Shown: positions 34,028 through 43,616 of the stretch, one piece after another
How positions within the stretch are numbered: the first letter of the stretch is position 1
How the letters are laid out: every line of letters starts with the position of its first letter
NCBI GenBank assembly: GCA_900637135.1
Contig: LR134353.1
Coordinates: 5,022,001 to 5,086,000, forward strand
DNA: 64,000 bases
Source of the DNA: Mycolicibacterium flavescens
GTDB lineage: Bacteria; Actinomycetota; Actinomycetes; Mycobacteriales; Mycobacteriaceae
Reading direction: 5' to 3'
The notes under the pieces: generated by a model
Told to the model about the DNA's origin: nothing
Database searches by the model: none
What the model saw: the letters and a program-made list of their open reading frames with translations, nothing else
Position numbers and translations under genes: made by a program

Positions 34028-37000
34028 TTGTGGGTGGCCGCTGCGGCGGCGCTGGTCCTGACTTTCGCCCAGTCACCCGGACAGATCTCACCCGACACCA
34101 AGCTCGACCTGACCGCCAACCCGTTGCGGTTCCTCGCGCGCGCGTTCAACCTGTGGAACAGCGAGCTGCCCTTCGGCCAGGCCCAGAACCAGGCCTACGG
34201 GTATCTGTTCCCGCACGGCACCTTCTTTTTGATCGGCGACATCGTCGGGCTGCCCGGCTGGGTCACCCAGCGGCTGTGGTGGGCGTTGCTGCTGGTCGTC
34301 GGGTTCTGGGGTGTGCTGCGGGTGGCCGAGGCGCTCGGCGTCGGCAGCCCGACGTCGCGGGTGATCGCCGCGGTCGCCTACGCGCTCTCGCCGCGGGCGC
34401 TGACCACCATCGGCGCGATCTCGTCGGAGACGCTCCCGATGATGCTGGCGCCGTGGGTCCTGTTGCCGGTGATCTTGGTATTGAAGGGCGGGTCCGGAGG
34501 GGCGGGAGAAACAGGGGGCGACCCGCGCGTGCGGGCGCTGGCGATGCGCTCGGCGGTGGCGATCGCGTTGATGGGGGCGGTCAACGCGGTGGCCACGCTC
34601 ACCGGCTGCCTGTGCGCGGCCATCTGGCTGTTATGTCATCGGCCCACCAAGCTGTGGTGGCGGTTCACGGCGTGGTGGGCGCTCGGCATCACGCTGGCGG
34701 TGCTGTGGTGGGCGGTCGCGCTGGTGATGCTGGGCCGGGTCAGCCCACCGTTCCTCGACTTCATCGAATCCTCCGGCGTCACCACGCGGTGGATGTCGCT
34801 GACCGAGATGTTGCGCGGCACCGACGTCTGGACCCCGTTCGTTGCGCCCAACGCGACGGCAGGCGCGTCCCTGGTGACCGGTTCGGTCGCCGTGCTGGCC
34901 ACCACGTTGGTCGCCGCCGCGGGCCTGGCGGGGCTGGCGATGAAGACGATGCCCGCCCGCGGTCGGCTGATCGTCATACTGCTGACCGGCGTCACGCTGC
35001 TCGCCGTCGGCTACTCGGGCGGGTTGGGCTCGCCTGTCGCACTGCAGGTTCAGGCGTTCCTCGACGCGTCGGGCACCCCGCTGCGCAACCTGCACAAGCT
35101 CGAACCCCTGCTGCGACTGCCCTTGGCGCTGGGGTTGGCGCATCTGCTCGGCCGCATCCCGCTGCCGGGCAGCGCGCCACGAGCGAAGTGGACGACCGCG
35201 CTGGCGCATCCCGAACGCGACAAGCGTGTCGCCGTGGGAATGGTGGTCCTGGTCGCACTGGTGGCGGGCACGTCGCTGGCATGGACCGGACGGCTTACTC
35301 CGCCAGGCGCATTCGACGCCATCCCGCAGTACTGGCACGACACTGCCGACTGGCTTGATGAGAACAACACCGGCGGCCGCGTCCTGGTGGCGCCCGGTGC
35401 TCCGTTCGCCACCCAGGTGTGGGGCAACAGCCACGACGAACCGCTGCAGGTGCTCGGCGAAAGCGCCTGGGGGGTCCGCGATTCGATCCCGCTGACCCCA
35501 CCGCAGACCATCCGCGCGCTCGACTCCGTGCAGCGGTTGTTCGCCGCGGGCCGACCCTCCGCAGGCTTGGCCGACACCCTTGCCCGCCAAGGAATTTCGT
35601 ATGTCGTGGTGCGCAACGATTTGGACCCGGAGTCATCCCGTTCGGCGCGACCGCTGCTGGTGCACCGCGCCATCGACGGCTCCCCCGGCCTGGAGAAGGT
35701 CGCCGAGTTCGGCGATCCGGTCGGCGCGGGCACCCTGGCCGGATTCGTCTCCGACAGCGGCTTGCGCCCGCGCTACCCCGCCGTCGAGATCTACCGGGTT
35801 GACGCCGAAACCCCGGTGACGCCTTACCTCGTCGACACCGACCGCATGGCGCGCGTCGACGGCGCACCCGAGGCGCTGCTACGGCTCGACGAGCGCCGCC
35901 GACTGCTCGACCGCCCGCCGCTGGGCCCGATGCTCCTGACCGCCGACGCCGAACGCGCGGGCGTGCCGACCCCGCTGGTCACCGTCACCGACACCCCGCT
36001 TGCCCGGGAAACCGACTACGGCCGCGTCGACGACCACTCGTCGGCGATCCGCACCCCCGACGATCTGCGGCACACCCACAACCGGGTCATCGACTACCCC
36101 TCTCCCGGAACTGATCTCGTCTACGGGCAGTGGAACGGTGGCCGCGTCTCGGTGTCGAGCTCGGCGGCCGATTCCACCGCGCTCCCCAACGTTGCGCCGG
36201 CGGCAGGTCCGGCCGCCGCAGTCGATGCCGACCCGTCGACCAGTTGGGTCTCCAACTCGCTGCAGTCGGCGATCGGCCAGTGGATGCAGGTGGGCTTCGA
36301 CCACCCCGTCACGAACGCGACCATCACGGTCACACCCAGCGCCACCGCCGTCGGCGCACAGATCCGCCGCATCGAGATCTCGACGGTGAACGGCACCAGC
36401 ACCCTGCGGTTCGATGAGGCAGGCAAGCCGCTCACCGCGGCACTGCCTTACGGCGAGTCGCCGTGGGTGCGGCTCACCGCGGTAGCCACCGACGACGGCT
36501 CGCCCGGCGTGCAGTTCGGAATCACCGACCTCGCGGTCACCCAGTACGACGCGAACGGCTTCGCCCACCCCGTCAGCCTGCGCCACACCGTCGTCGTACC
36601 GGGCCCTCCCCCGGATTCGACTGTCGCGCAATGGGATCTGGGTTCGGAGTTGCTGGGACGCTCGGGCTGCGCGCAGAGTCCGACCGGCTACCGGTGCGCC
36701 GCGTTGATGGCGCTGTCGGCCGAGGAGCCGGTGAACCTCAGCCGGACACTGACGGTTCCGACGCCGATCGCGGTGACGCCGACGGTGTGGGTGCGCGCCC
36801 GACAGGGTCCCCAGTTGGCCGACCTCATCAGCGCACCCGGTACCGCCCGCGCGGTGGGCGAAGCCGATCCGATCGACGTGCTCGGCTCGGCCTACGCCGC
36901 CGCAGACGGCGATGCGGGCACCGCCTGGACCGCCCCGCAGCGGGTCGTGCAGCAGGGGACGCCGCCGACACTGACGCTGAAACTGCCGAAGCGGACCGAA

Positions 37001-38215
37001 GTTGCCGGCCTGCGGGTGACGCCGAGTTCGTCGGAGTTGCCCGCACGTCCGACGCTGGTGGCCGTCGACCTCGGCGACGGTCCGCAAATCCGTCCGGTCG
37101 CCGGCGATGCCGGCGCCCAGACCCTGGATCTCAAACCGAGAGCCACCGACACCGTGACGATCTCCCTTCTCGACTGGGACGACGTCATCGACCGCACGGC
37201 GCTCGGTTTCGACCAACTCAAACCCCCCGGCCTAGCCGAGGTGACCGCGCTCGACATTCGCGGCGAACCGATCGCGGCGGCCGATGCCGCGGCCAACCGG
37301 AACCGCACCATCGACATGCCGTGCGGCAAGGGCCCGGTCATCGGCGTCGCCGGCGAGTTCGTGCAAACCTCACTCAGTACGACCGTCGGCGCCCTCCTCG
37401 ACGGTGAGCCCGTGGCGGCACGCCCGTGCCGGGCCGAGCCGATCCTGCTGCCCGAGGGCCAACAGGAACTGGTCATCAGCCCCGGCGCGGCGTTCATCGT
37501 CGACGGCGCTCAGCTCGCCGGGCCGCGCGCCGGTGAAATACGCGAGGCGTCAACCATTCCCGCGCAGACCGGACAATGGAGCGCAGACCACCGCGAGGTG
37601 ACCGTCGCACCGTCGTCGGCGTCCCGGGTCCTCGTGGTCCCCGAAAGCATCAACCCCGGCTGGGTCGCCCACGACAGCGCCGGGTCACAACTGACGCCGA
37701 TCACGGTGAACGGCTGGCAGCAGGGCTGGGTGCTGCCGCCGGGTACGGCGGGCCCGGTCACGCTGAGCTTCCCGACGAACGCGCCCTACCGCGCCGGGCT
37801 GATCGGCGGGCTCGCGCTGCTGCCGGTGCTCGCACTGCTCGCCTTCCTGCCGATGCGCAGGCGCCCCGCGCCGGTTGAGCCGGTGCCGGTGTGGCGACCG
37901 CCCCCCGTCGCCGTCGGCGCCGCGGCGCTGGCCGTCGGTGCGGCGATCTCGGGGGTGGCGGGCGTGGCGGTGGTCGGACTGGCGGTCGGCTTCCGTTGGC
38001 TGCTGCGCCACCGCGAAAACCTCTGCGAGGCAGTCACGGTCGGCACCGCGGCCGGTGGGTTGATCCTGGCCGGTGCGGTGTTGAGTCAGTATCCGTGGCG
38101 CTCGGTCGACGGCTACATCGGGCATTCGTGGGGCGTGCAGCTACTGGCGTTGGTCTCGGTGGCCGCGGTCGCGGCGTCGACCGTGCCGATTCGGACGGAG
38201 AAACGGCTCAGCTGA
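34028..38215 (+). CDS. aftD: Alpha-(1->3)-arabinofuranosyltransferase AftD
   Basis: 1395 residues with a TTG start. The frame is open back to 33896 but holds no other ATG, GTG or TTG, so 34028 is the first usual start. The N-terminal ~550 residues form a GT-C type membrane domain with many helices. A long periplasmic part follows, with discoidin/CBM-like segments near 700-850 and 930-1040. One or two helices lie near the C-terminus. AftD adds arabinofuranose from decaprenyl-phospho-arabinose to arabinogalactan and lipoarabinomannan. The last bases overlap the stop of the convergent MFS gene by 8 nt. Confidence 0.93.
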   Translation: MWVAAAAALVLTFAQSPGQISPDTKLDLTANPLRFLARAFNLWNSELPFGQAQNQAYGYLFPHGTFFLIGDIVGLPGWVTQRLWWALLLVVGFWGVLRVAEALGVGSPTSRVIAAVAYALSPRALTTIGAISSETLPMMLAPWVLLPVILVLKGGSGGAGETGGDPRVRALAMRSAVAIALMGAVNAVATLTGCLCAAIWLLCHRPTKLWWRFTAWWALGITLAVLWWAVALVMLGRVSPPFLDFIESSGVTTRWMSLTEMLRGTDVWTPFVAPNATAGASLVTGSVAVLATTLVAAAGLAGLAMKTMPARGRLIVILLTGVTLLAVGYSGGLGSPVALQVQAFLDASGTPLRNLHKLEPLLRLPLALGLAHLLGRIPLPGSAPRAKWTTALAHPERDKRVAVGMVVLVALVAGTSLAWTGRLTPPGAFDAIPQYWHDTADWLDENNTGGRVLVAPGAPFATQVWGNSHDEPLQVLGESAWGVRDSIPLTPPQTIRALDSVQRLFAAGRPSAGLADTLARQGISYVVVRNDLDPESSRSARPLLVHRAIDGSPGLEKVAEFGDPVGAGTLAGFVSDSGLRPRYPAVEIYRVDAETPVTPYLVDTDRMARVDGAPEALLRLDERRRLLDRPPLGPMLLTADAERAGVPTPLVTVTDTPLARETDYGRVDDHSSAIRTPDDLRHTHNRVIDYPSPGTDLVYGQWNGGRVSVSSSAADSTALPNVAPAAGPAAAVDADPSTSWVSNSLQSAIGQWMQVGFDHPVTNATITVTPSATAVGAQIRRIEISTVNGTSTLRFDEAGKPLTAALPYGESPWVRLTAVATDDGSPGVQFGITDLAVTQYDANGFAHPVSLRHTVVVPGPPPDSTVAQWDLGSELLGRSGCAQSPTGYRCAALMALSAEEPVNLSRTLTVPTPIAVTPTVWVRARQGPQLADLISAPGTARAVGEADPIDVLGSAYAAADGDAGTAWTAPQRVVQQGTPPTLTLKLPKRTEVAGLRVTPSSSELPARPTLVAVDLGDGPQIRPVAGDAGAQTLDLKPRATDTVTISLLDWDDVIDRTALGFDQLKPPGLAEVTALDIRGEPIAAADAAANRNRTIDMPCGKGPVIGVAGEFVQTSLSTTVGALLDGEPVAARPCRAEPILLPEGQQELVISPGAAFIVDGAQLAGPRAGEIREASTIPAQTGQWSADHREVTVAPSSASRVLVVPESINPGWVAHDSAGSQLTPITVNGWQQGWVLPPGTAGPVTLSFPTNAPYRAGLIGGLALLPVLALLAFLPMRRRPAPVEPVPVWRPPPVAVGAAALAVGAAISGVAGVAVVGLAVGFRWLLRHRENLCEAVTVGTAAGGLILAGAVLSQYPWRSVDGYIGHSWGVQLLALVSVAAVAASTVPIRTEKRLS

Positions 38216-39803
38216 CCGCGATCAGATGCTCGAGCTTGGGTTCGCCGACGACGTACTTGTCGACCTCCTGCTCGGCGATCAGGTCCTGGCCCGTCTGCCG
38301 GATGACGTGCTGGTGCAGGTGCTCGTACCACGACCGCACGACGAACGCCTCGACGAATGTGTTGGGGAATTCGCCGCTACGGAACAACCGCCATTGCACG
38401 GCCCCGGTACGCTGCCGCGAACGCTTCACCCGGTCCATCGCCGCGACGAACGCCGCCTCGTTCTCCGATGCGACCCGGTACGTCTTGAGCACGAGGACCG
38501 GGCCGTCGGGCGGGGCGGGTTCGAACACGAGCGCTGGTTCAGGCCAGTGCCCCGACGGTTCGACGTCGAGGTTGCCGGTGCCCGGATGCAGCGGCCACCA
38601 CAGCAGAGATACCGCGCACGCGGCGAGCAACCCGGCCGCGGTCAGCAGCGCGGTAACGCTGTTGGTCGCGCCGGCCACCAGCCCCCAGACCAGCGAGCCG
38701 ATCGCCTGTCCACCCATGAACACCAGCTGGTAGACCGACAGTCCGCGCGCCCGCACCCAGGCCGGAAGGCTCAGCTGCATGGACGCATTCAGGGTCGACA
38801 GGGTCAGCAACCACGACAGTCCGCCGACGATCATCGCGACGATCACCACCGCGAGCACCGGAACCAGCGCCAGCACCGCGGTGGCGAGCGCGAAACCGAC
38901 CGCGCCCACCGTCAACAATGCGTTGCGCCCGAACCGGACCTGCAGCCGGGACAGCACCATCGCCCCGCACACCGCGCCGACACCCAGGGCGCCCAGCAGC
39001 ACGCCGTAGCCCGCCGACGACAGGTGCAGTTGTCGATCGGCGATGACCGCGAGCAGCCCCCACAGCGCGCTGCCGGGAGCGATGAACAGCAGCGCCCGCA
39101 GCAGGATGCGTCGCACCACCGGCGAGCTGCGGATGTACCGTCCGCCCGCGCTCAGCGCCGACAACGGCCGCTCGGTCGGCAGCAACCGTTCCTCAACCGG
39201 CCGGCGCCAGGTGAACAGCACCACGACGATTCCGACGAACGAGACCGCGTTCAGCGCGAACACCGTCGTCGGCCCGGACAAGGCCACGAGCAGGCCGGCG
39301 ATCGCGGGCCCTATCGCCCTCGCGCTGTTCAGGGCCAGGCTGGTCAGCGCCGCCGCAGCGGGGATCTGTTCGCGCGGAACGAGTTCGGGCTGGATAGCCT
39401 GCCACGCCGGAGCCGTCAGCGCCTGTCCGCAGCCGATCAGGAACAGCAGGATCAGCAGAACCGCCGGCGTCGTCAACCCGACACCGGTCAAGATCGCCAG
39501 GATCGAGACGCCGGCCGCCATCGCCGACTGCGTGGCGATCAGCAGGCGTCGCCGGTCGACCAGATCGGCGACCACACCGGAGGGCAGCGCCAACAGCATC
39601 ACCGGCAGCGTCGTCGCGGTCTGTACCAGAGGCACCAGCACGGCGGCGCCGGGATCGGCCACCAGCATCCACTGGGCGCCGACCGTCTGCATCCAGGTCC
39701 CGAGGTTCGACACGAACTGCGCGATCCACAACGCCCGGTACATCGGCGACCGCAGCGGCGCCCACGCCGACGGCGCGGTGCGGACGCTCGACGATGTCGC
39801 CAT
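38208..39803 (-). CDS. MFS transporter (MFS_3 type) with C-terminal ABM-like domain
   Basis: 531 residues. Twelve hydrophobic helices fill about residues 20-420, and the FSNLGTWMQ-like start together with LPSGVVADLVDRRRLL gives the MFS_3/EntS-like family. The last ~100 residues are soluble and look like an antibiotic-biosynthesis-monooxygenase type ferredoxin-like fold (VLVLKTYRVA...EFPNTFVEAFVVRSWYEH). M. tuberculosis lacks this gene between aftD and php. The substrate is unknown; related proteins export siderophores or drugs. Divergent from the lactonase gene. Confidence 0.85.
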   Translation of the reverse strand: MATSSSVRTAPSAWAPLRSPMYRALWIAQFVSNLGTWMQTVGAQWMLVADPGAAVLVPLVQTATTLPVMLLALPSGVVADLVDRRRLLIATQSAMAAGVSILAILTGVGLTTPAVLLILLFLIGCGQALTAPAWQAIQPELVPREQIPAAAALTSLALNSARAIGPAIAGLLVALSGPTTVFALNAVSFVGIVVVLFTWRRPVEERLLPTERPLSALSAGGRYIRSSPVVRRILLRALLFIAPGSALWGLLAVIADRQLHLSSAGYGVLLGALGVGAVCGAMVLSRLQVRFGRNALLTVGAVGFALATAVLALVPVLAVVIVAMIVGGLSWLLTLSTLNASMQLSLPAWVRARGLSVYQLVFMGGQAIGSLVWGLVAGATNSVTALLTAAGLLAACAVSLLWWPLHPGTGNLDVEPSGHWPEPALVFEPAPPDGPVLVLKTYRVASENEAAFVAAMDRVKRSRQRTGAVQWRLFRSGEFPNTFVEAFVVRSWYEHLHQHVIRQTGQDLIAEQEVDKYVVGEPKLEHLIAVS

Positions 39804-39865
39804 TCGGTTCTGGCCTTTCGCTATGAATCGAGTTTCAAGTACCCGATTGGTCGACCGCTATCTCG

Positions 39866-39878
39866 TAGCATCGGCCGC
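39866..39878 (+). promoter_or_regulatory. -10 for a leaderless php transcript
   Basis: TAGCAT (39866-39871) lies 7 nt before the GTG at 39879. No ribosome site is seen. Confidence 0.45.
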
Positions 39879-40850
39879 GTGCCGGAACTGAACACCGCCC
39901 GAGGACCGATCGACACCACCGACCTGGGCGTCACGCTCATGCACGAACACGTCTTCATCCAGTCCCTCGACATCTCGACCAACTATCCGGAGGTCTGGGG
40001 CGACGAGGCCCAACGGGAGGCCGACGCCGTCGTCCGCCTCAACGAGCTCAAATCGCGCGGGGTCGACAGCATCGTCGATCTCACGGTGATCGGAATGGGG
40101 CGCTACATTCCGCGTATCGAGCGTATCGCCGCGCAGACCGACATCAACATCATCGTCGCCACCGGCGTCTACACCTACAACGACGTCCCGATGTTCTTCC
40201 ACTTCAGCGGGCCGGAGACCCCGCTCGGCGAGCCGATGGTCGACATGTTCGTCCGCGACATCACCAGCGGAATCGCGGGCACCGGGGTCAGAGCGGCGGT
40301 CCTCAAGTGCGCGACCGACGAACCCGGCCTAACACCGGGCGTCGAGCGGGTGCTGCGCGCGGTGGCCCAGGCGCACCGGGAAACCGGCGTCCCGATCTCG
40401 ACGCATACGCACGCCGCGACCAAGCGAGGCCTGGATCAGCAGCGCGTGTTCAGCGAGGAGGGCGTAGACCTCTCGCGTGTCGTCATCGGGCATTCCGGCG
40501 ACAGCACCGATCTGGACTACCTGGAACGGTTGATCGACAACGGGTCCTACATCGGGATGGACCGGTTCGGGGTCGATGTGTTCCTCGGTTTCGAGGAGCG
40601 GGTCGACACCGTCGCGCGGATGTGCGAGCGCGGCCACGCCGACAAGATGGTGCTGTCGCACGACGCGTCCTGTTTCATCGACTGGCTTCCGGAAGGACTC
40701 GTCCCGCAGACGATGCCCAACTGGCACTACCTGCATATCCACAACGACGTGATCCCGGCCCTCAAGAAGCGAGGCGTCTCCGACGAGCAGCTCACGACGA
40801 TGCTCGTCGACAACCCGCGCCGGATCTTCGAGACCCGGGGCGCTTACTGA
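39879..40850 (+). CDS. php: Phosphotriesterase-like lactonase (Rv0230c type)
   Basis: 323 residues from the GTG at 39879. All six metal ligands of the phosphotriesterase-like lactonases are visible with the family's spacing: H22 and H24 (HEH), carboxylated K143, H176, H205 and D262. It is a binuclear-metal TIM barrel that hydrolyses lactones and, weakly, organophosphates. The stop codon is followed 1 nt later by the CoA ligase start, so the two are an operon. The ligase would suit a lactone breakdown step, which is inference. Confidence 0.9.
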   Translation: MPELNTARGPIDTTDLGVTLMHEHVFIQSLDISTNYPEVWGDEAQREADAVVRLNELKSRGVDSIVDLTVIGMGRYIPRIERIAAQTDINIIVATGVYTYNDVPMFFHFSGPETPLGEPMVDMFVRDITSGIAGTGVRAAVLKCATDEPGLTPGVERVLRAVAQAHRETGVPISTHTHAATKRGLDQQRVFSEEGVDLSRVVIGHSGDSTDLDYLERLIDNGSYIGMDRFGVDVFLGFEERVDTVARMCERGHADKMVLSHDASCFIDWLPEGLVPQTMPNWHYLHIHNDVIPALKKRGVSDEQLTTMLVDNPRRIFETRGAY

Positions 40851-40851
40851 C

Positions 40852-42321
40852 ATGCCCGAACAGACTCCGCCGATCAGCGTGCAGGTCTCACGGCTGGCCG
40901 AGACCGAACCCGACGCGCCCGCGATCACCTGCGAAGGCGTCACCCTGACCCGAGGTGAGCTCGACGCGTCGACCAACCGGCTGGCCCGCGCCTACGCCGG
41001 ACTCGGTGTGCGAGAAGGCGATTACGTCACCGTGGTGTTGCCGAACTCCATCGAGTGGGTGCAGGCGGTGCTCGCGACGTGGAAGCTGGGTGCGATCCCC
41101 CAACCACTCTCTCCGAGGCTTCCCGATGTCGAACTGACCGGGCTGCTCGAACTGCGGCCCCGCGCCCTGGTCGTCGGCCGCGCCGACCCCACCGGCCGAA
41201 TAGTAAGCGTGCCAGCGGGTTACGTGCCCGATGAAAACCTCTCGGATGCAGCGTTACCCGAGAAGGTGTCGCCGGTGTTCAAGGCGATGGCATCGGGCGG
41301 CAGCACCGGCAGACCCAAGCTGATCGAGGCGGGCAACGACAGCCGCTACCCGCCGATGGTGGGTTATCCCCTTGGGGCGCAAGAGGGTGACGTCAACCTG
41401 ATCTCGGTGCCGATGAGCCACAACACCGGCTTCACGACCTTCGCGATCGGGCTGGTTCAGGGCCATCACCTGGTGATCATGCCGCGGTTCGAACCGCACG
41501 AGTTCCTCCGGCTCGTGACCGAACACCGCGTGACGTTCCTGACGACGGTACCGACGATCATGCAGCGCCTGATTCCGGTCTACCGGGCCGACCCCGATGC
41601 CTACGACCTGTCCTCGATCAGGCGGTTCTGGCATGTCGGGGCGCCGTGTCCACCCGCGGTCAAGCGCGCCTGGATCGAGATTCTTGCACCGGATGTGCTG
41701 TGGGAACTGTACGGCGGCACCGAATTACAGGCGTTGACGTTCATCTCGGGAAGTCAGTGGTTGGCCCACCCGGGGTCGGTCGGTGTCGTCGTCGCCGGCG
41801 AGATGAAGGTGCTCGACGACGACGGCAACGAGTGCCCGCCCGGTGTGGTCGGCGAGGTCTACATGCGGCCGTCGCCGGGCAGCAGACCCACCTACCGCTA
41901 CGTCGGCGCGACGGCGAAATCACGCGACGGCTGGGATTCGTTGGGCGACCTCGGGTACTTCGATGCCGACGGCTTCCTCTACCTCAGCGACCGGCGGGTG
42001 GACATGTTCACCGTCGGCGGCCGCAACGTTTATCCCGCCGAGATCGAGTCGGCGTTGTCCGAGCATCCCGCGGTGCTGTCGTGTCTGGTGGTCGGCGTCC
42101 CCGACGACGACCTCGGTCAGGTGCCGCATGCGCTGGTGCATGCCGAAGGTGGGCTCGACGCAGCGGCCGTCGTCGCGTTCCTGTCCGAGCGACTCGAGCG
42201 CTACAAGGTGCCCCGCACAGTCGAGATCACCGATGAGCCGCTGCGCGACGACGCGGGTAAAGCGCGCCGGTCAGCGGTCCGCGACGAGGTCATCTCGCGA
42301 CGGGCTCAGGCACGCTGCTGA
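40852..42321 (+). CDS. AMP-forming acyl/aryl-CoA ligase
   Basis: 489 residues, rather short for the family. The ANL motifs are present: SGGSTGRPK near residue 145, YGGTE near 286, GDLGYFDADGFLYLSDR near 370, GGRNVYPAEIE, and a C-terminal DDAGKARR lysine. The pattern resembles bile-acid or short carboxylic-acid CoA ligases more than long-chain FadD proteins. It is coupled to the lactonase (stop-to-start 1 nt), so it may activate the acid released by that enzyme. Its end overlaps the convergent acyltransferase gene by 32 nt. Confidence 0.85.
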   Translation: MPEQTPPISVQVSRLAETEPDAPAITCEGVTLTRGELDASTNRLARAYAGLGVREGDYVTVVLPNSIEWVQAVLATWKLGAIPQPLSPRLPDVELTGLLELRPRALVVGRADPTGRIVSVPAGYVPDENLSDAALPEKVSPVFKAMASGGSTGRPKLIEAGNDSRYPPMVGYPLGAQEGDVNLISVPMSHNTGFTTFAIGLVQGHHLVIMPRFEPHEFLRLVTEHRVTFLTTVPTIMQRLIPVYRADPDAYDLSSIRRFWHVGAPCPPAVKRAWIEILAPDVLWELYGGTELQALTFISGSQWLAHPGSVGVVVAGEMKVLDDDGNECPPGVVGEVYMRPSPGSRPTYRYVGATAKSRDGWDSLGDLGYFDADGFLYLSDRRVDMFTVGGRNVYPAEIESALSEHPAVLSCLVVGVPDDDLGQVPHALVHAEGGLDAAAVVAFLSERLERYKVPRTVEITDEPLRDDAGKARRSAVRDEVISRRAQARC

Positions 42322-43519
42322 CCGACGAGTCCAACGGCGGCACCGGACGGGCGTGGCGATACTCCCAGCGCCGCAACGCCGTTCGGCACGGTGACTCCAC
42401 CAGCGCATAGCTGACCGCGGCGATCGCGAACCCGAACACGACCGTCAGCACCAGCACCACCGGCATGTGGCCGTTGAACGCGAACTCGCCGATGACAGGG
42501 AACACCATCGCGAGTGCGGCGAGGTGCCAGATGAACAGTCCGTAGGACCATCGCCCCAACGTCACCATCGTCGTGCTGCCCAGCACCCGGTGCGAGGTGT
42601 CGGGGCGGTCGAGCACGAGCGGGGCGAGCAGCGCACCGGCGACCACGGCGCCCATCGCGATCTTGACGACGAACTGGCTGACCGTGCCCGGCGTGAGGCC
42701 CTCGGGTCCGGCGATCGGCGAGGCGGCGACCAGGAACGCCGCGACCGCGATGACCGCCATCAGGACGCGCCGCCGGGCCAGTCGGTGCGGCCATCCGACC
42801 GGCGTGACGGTCAACTCGGCGAGCAGCATGCCCGCGGCAAACCAGGAGAAGAAGGCCGGCGGCCAGTTCAGGTGGTTGACGCCGGCCGATGTCGCGATCG
42901 GCAGCACCGCCCACCCGAGGCTGACGAGCGCCGCGGCGGCGATGACGGGAATGCGCGCCCGCACCGGGACGCGTCGCACCAGGAGCGCGAGAAGCGGCAA
43001 CGCCATGTAGAACGCGACCTCGACCGACAGGCTCCACATCTGCGTCAGCCCCGCGGTGAGTGTCAGCGGCACATAGATCTGGGTCAGGGTGAGGTTGGCC
43101 AACCACACGGTGAGGTCCGCTTTGGCCTCCGGCAGCAGCGACAGGATCACCACGACCGCCACGAGGTATCCGGGCATGATGCGCACGATCCGGGAGCGCA
43201 GGTAGTGGCCGGTCGGCGGGGTCGGCCGCAGCCCGCGCGCTGCCGAGGCGTGCCCGCGCCACAGCAGAAAACCCGAGAGGGCGAAGAAGAGCGCCACCGC
43301 GAGATCGAATCGGCCGAACAGTCGTCCGCTGACCCCGCCGGTGTGCCCGGTCTGGAACGCCACGTGGGTGACGACGACGCCGACGGCGGCGCAGGCGCGC
43401 ATGCCCTCCACCGCAGGCAGGAACCCGCGGGTTCCGCCCACCTGCTCCTCGCGCGTCTCGCCGGCCACCGCAACTGCCACGAAATCAGTGTGCCCGGTGA
43501 AGCCGAAGACGGTGACCAC
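42290..43519 (-). CDS. Membrane acyltransferase 3 family protein (Rv0228 type)
   Basis: 409 residues (Rv0228 is similar). About ten hydrophobic helices. The N-terminal EGMRACAAVGVVVTHVAF carries the conserved Arg and His of the acyltransferase-3 family, followed by FFALSGFLL. Such proteins O-acylate cell-envelope sugars or lipids. The first ~35 residues are weakly conserved, so the start could be later. Divergent from the DUF3068 gene. Confidence 0.87.
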   Translation of the reverse strand: MVTVFGFTGHTDFVAVAVAGETREEQVGGTRGFLPAVEGMRACAAVGVVVTHVAFQTGHTGGVSGRLFGRFDLAVALFFALSGFLLWRGHASAARGLRPTPPTGHYLRSRIVRIMPGYLVAVVVILSLLPEAKADLTVWLANLTLTQIYVPLTLTAGLTQMWSLSVEVAFYMALPLLALLVRRVPVRARIPVIAAAALVSLGWAVLPIATSAGVNHLNWPPAFFSWFAAGMLLAELTVTPVGWPHRLARRRVLMAVIAVAAFLVAASPIAGPEGLTPGTVSQFVVKIAMGAVVAGALLAPLVLDRPDTSHRVLGSTTMVTLGRWSYGLFIWHLAALAMVFPVIGEFAFNGHMPVVLVLTVVFGFAIAAVSYALVESPCRTALRRWEYRHARPVPPLDSSVSSVPEPVAR

Positions 43520-43616
43520 GGGTCGGCGGATGCGTCTGGAGCGACGACGACCTTAAATTGTGCTGTTAGGGTCAAACGGGTTTCTGCGGGCATACCGCAG
43601 GTGAAGGAGGCACGGT

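Noticed and set aside
35879..37216. Minus-strand frame inside aftD
   Set aside because: Composition and position show it is a shadow of aftD, which is continuous over this stretch.
38226..39878. Extension of the php frame upstream, antisense to the MFS gene
   Set aside because: The added part is Arg/Gln-rich without motifs. The metal ligands and homologue length begin with the GTG at 39879.
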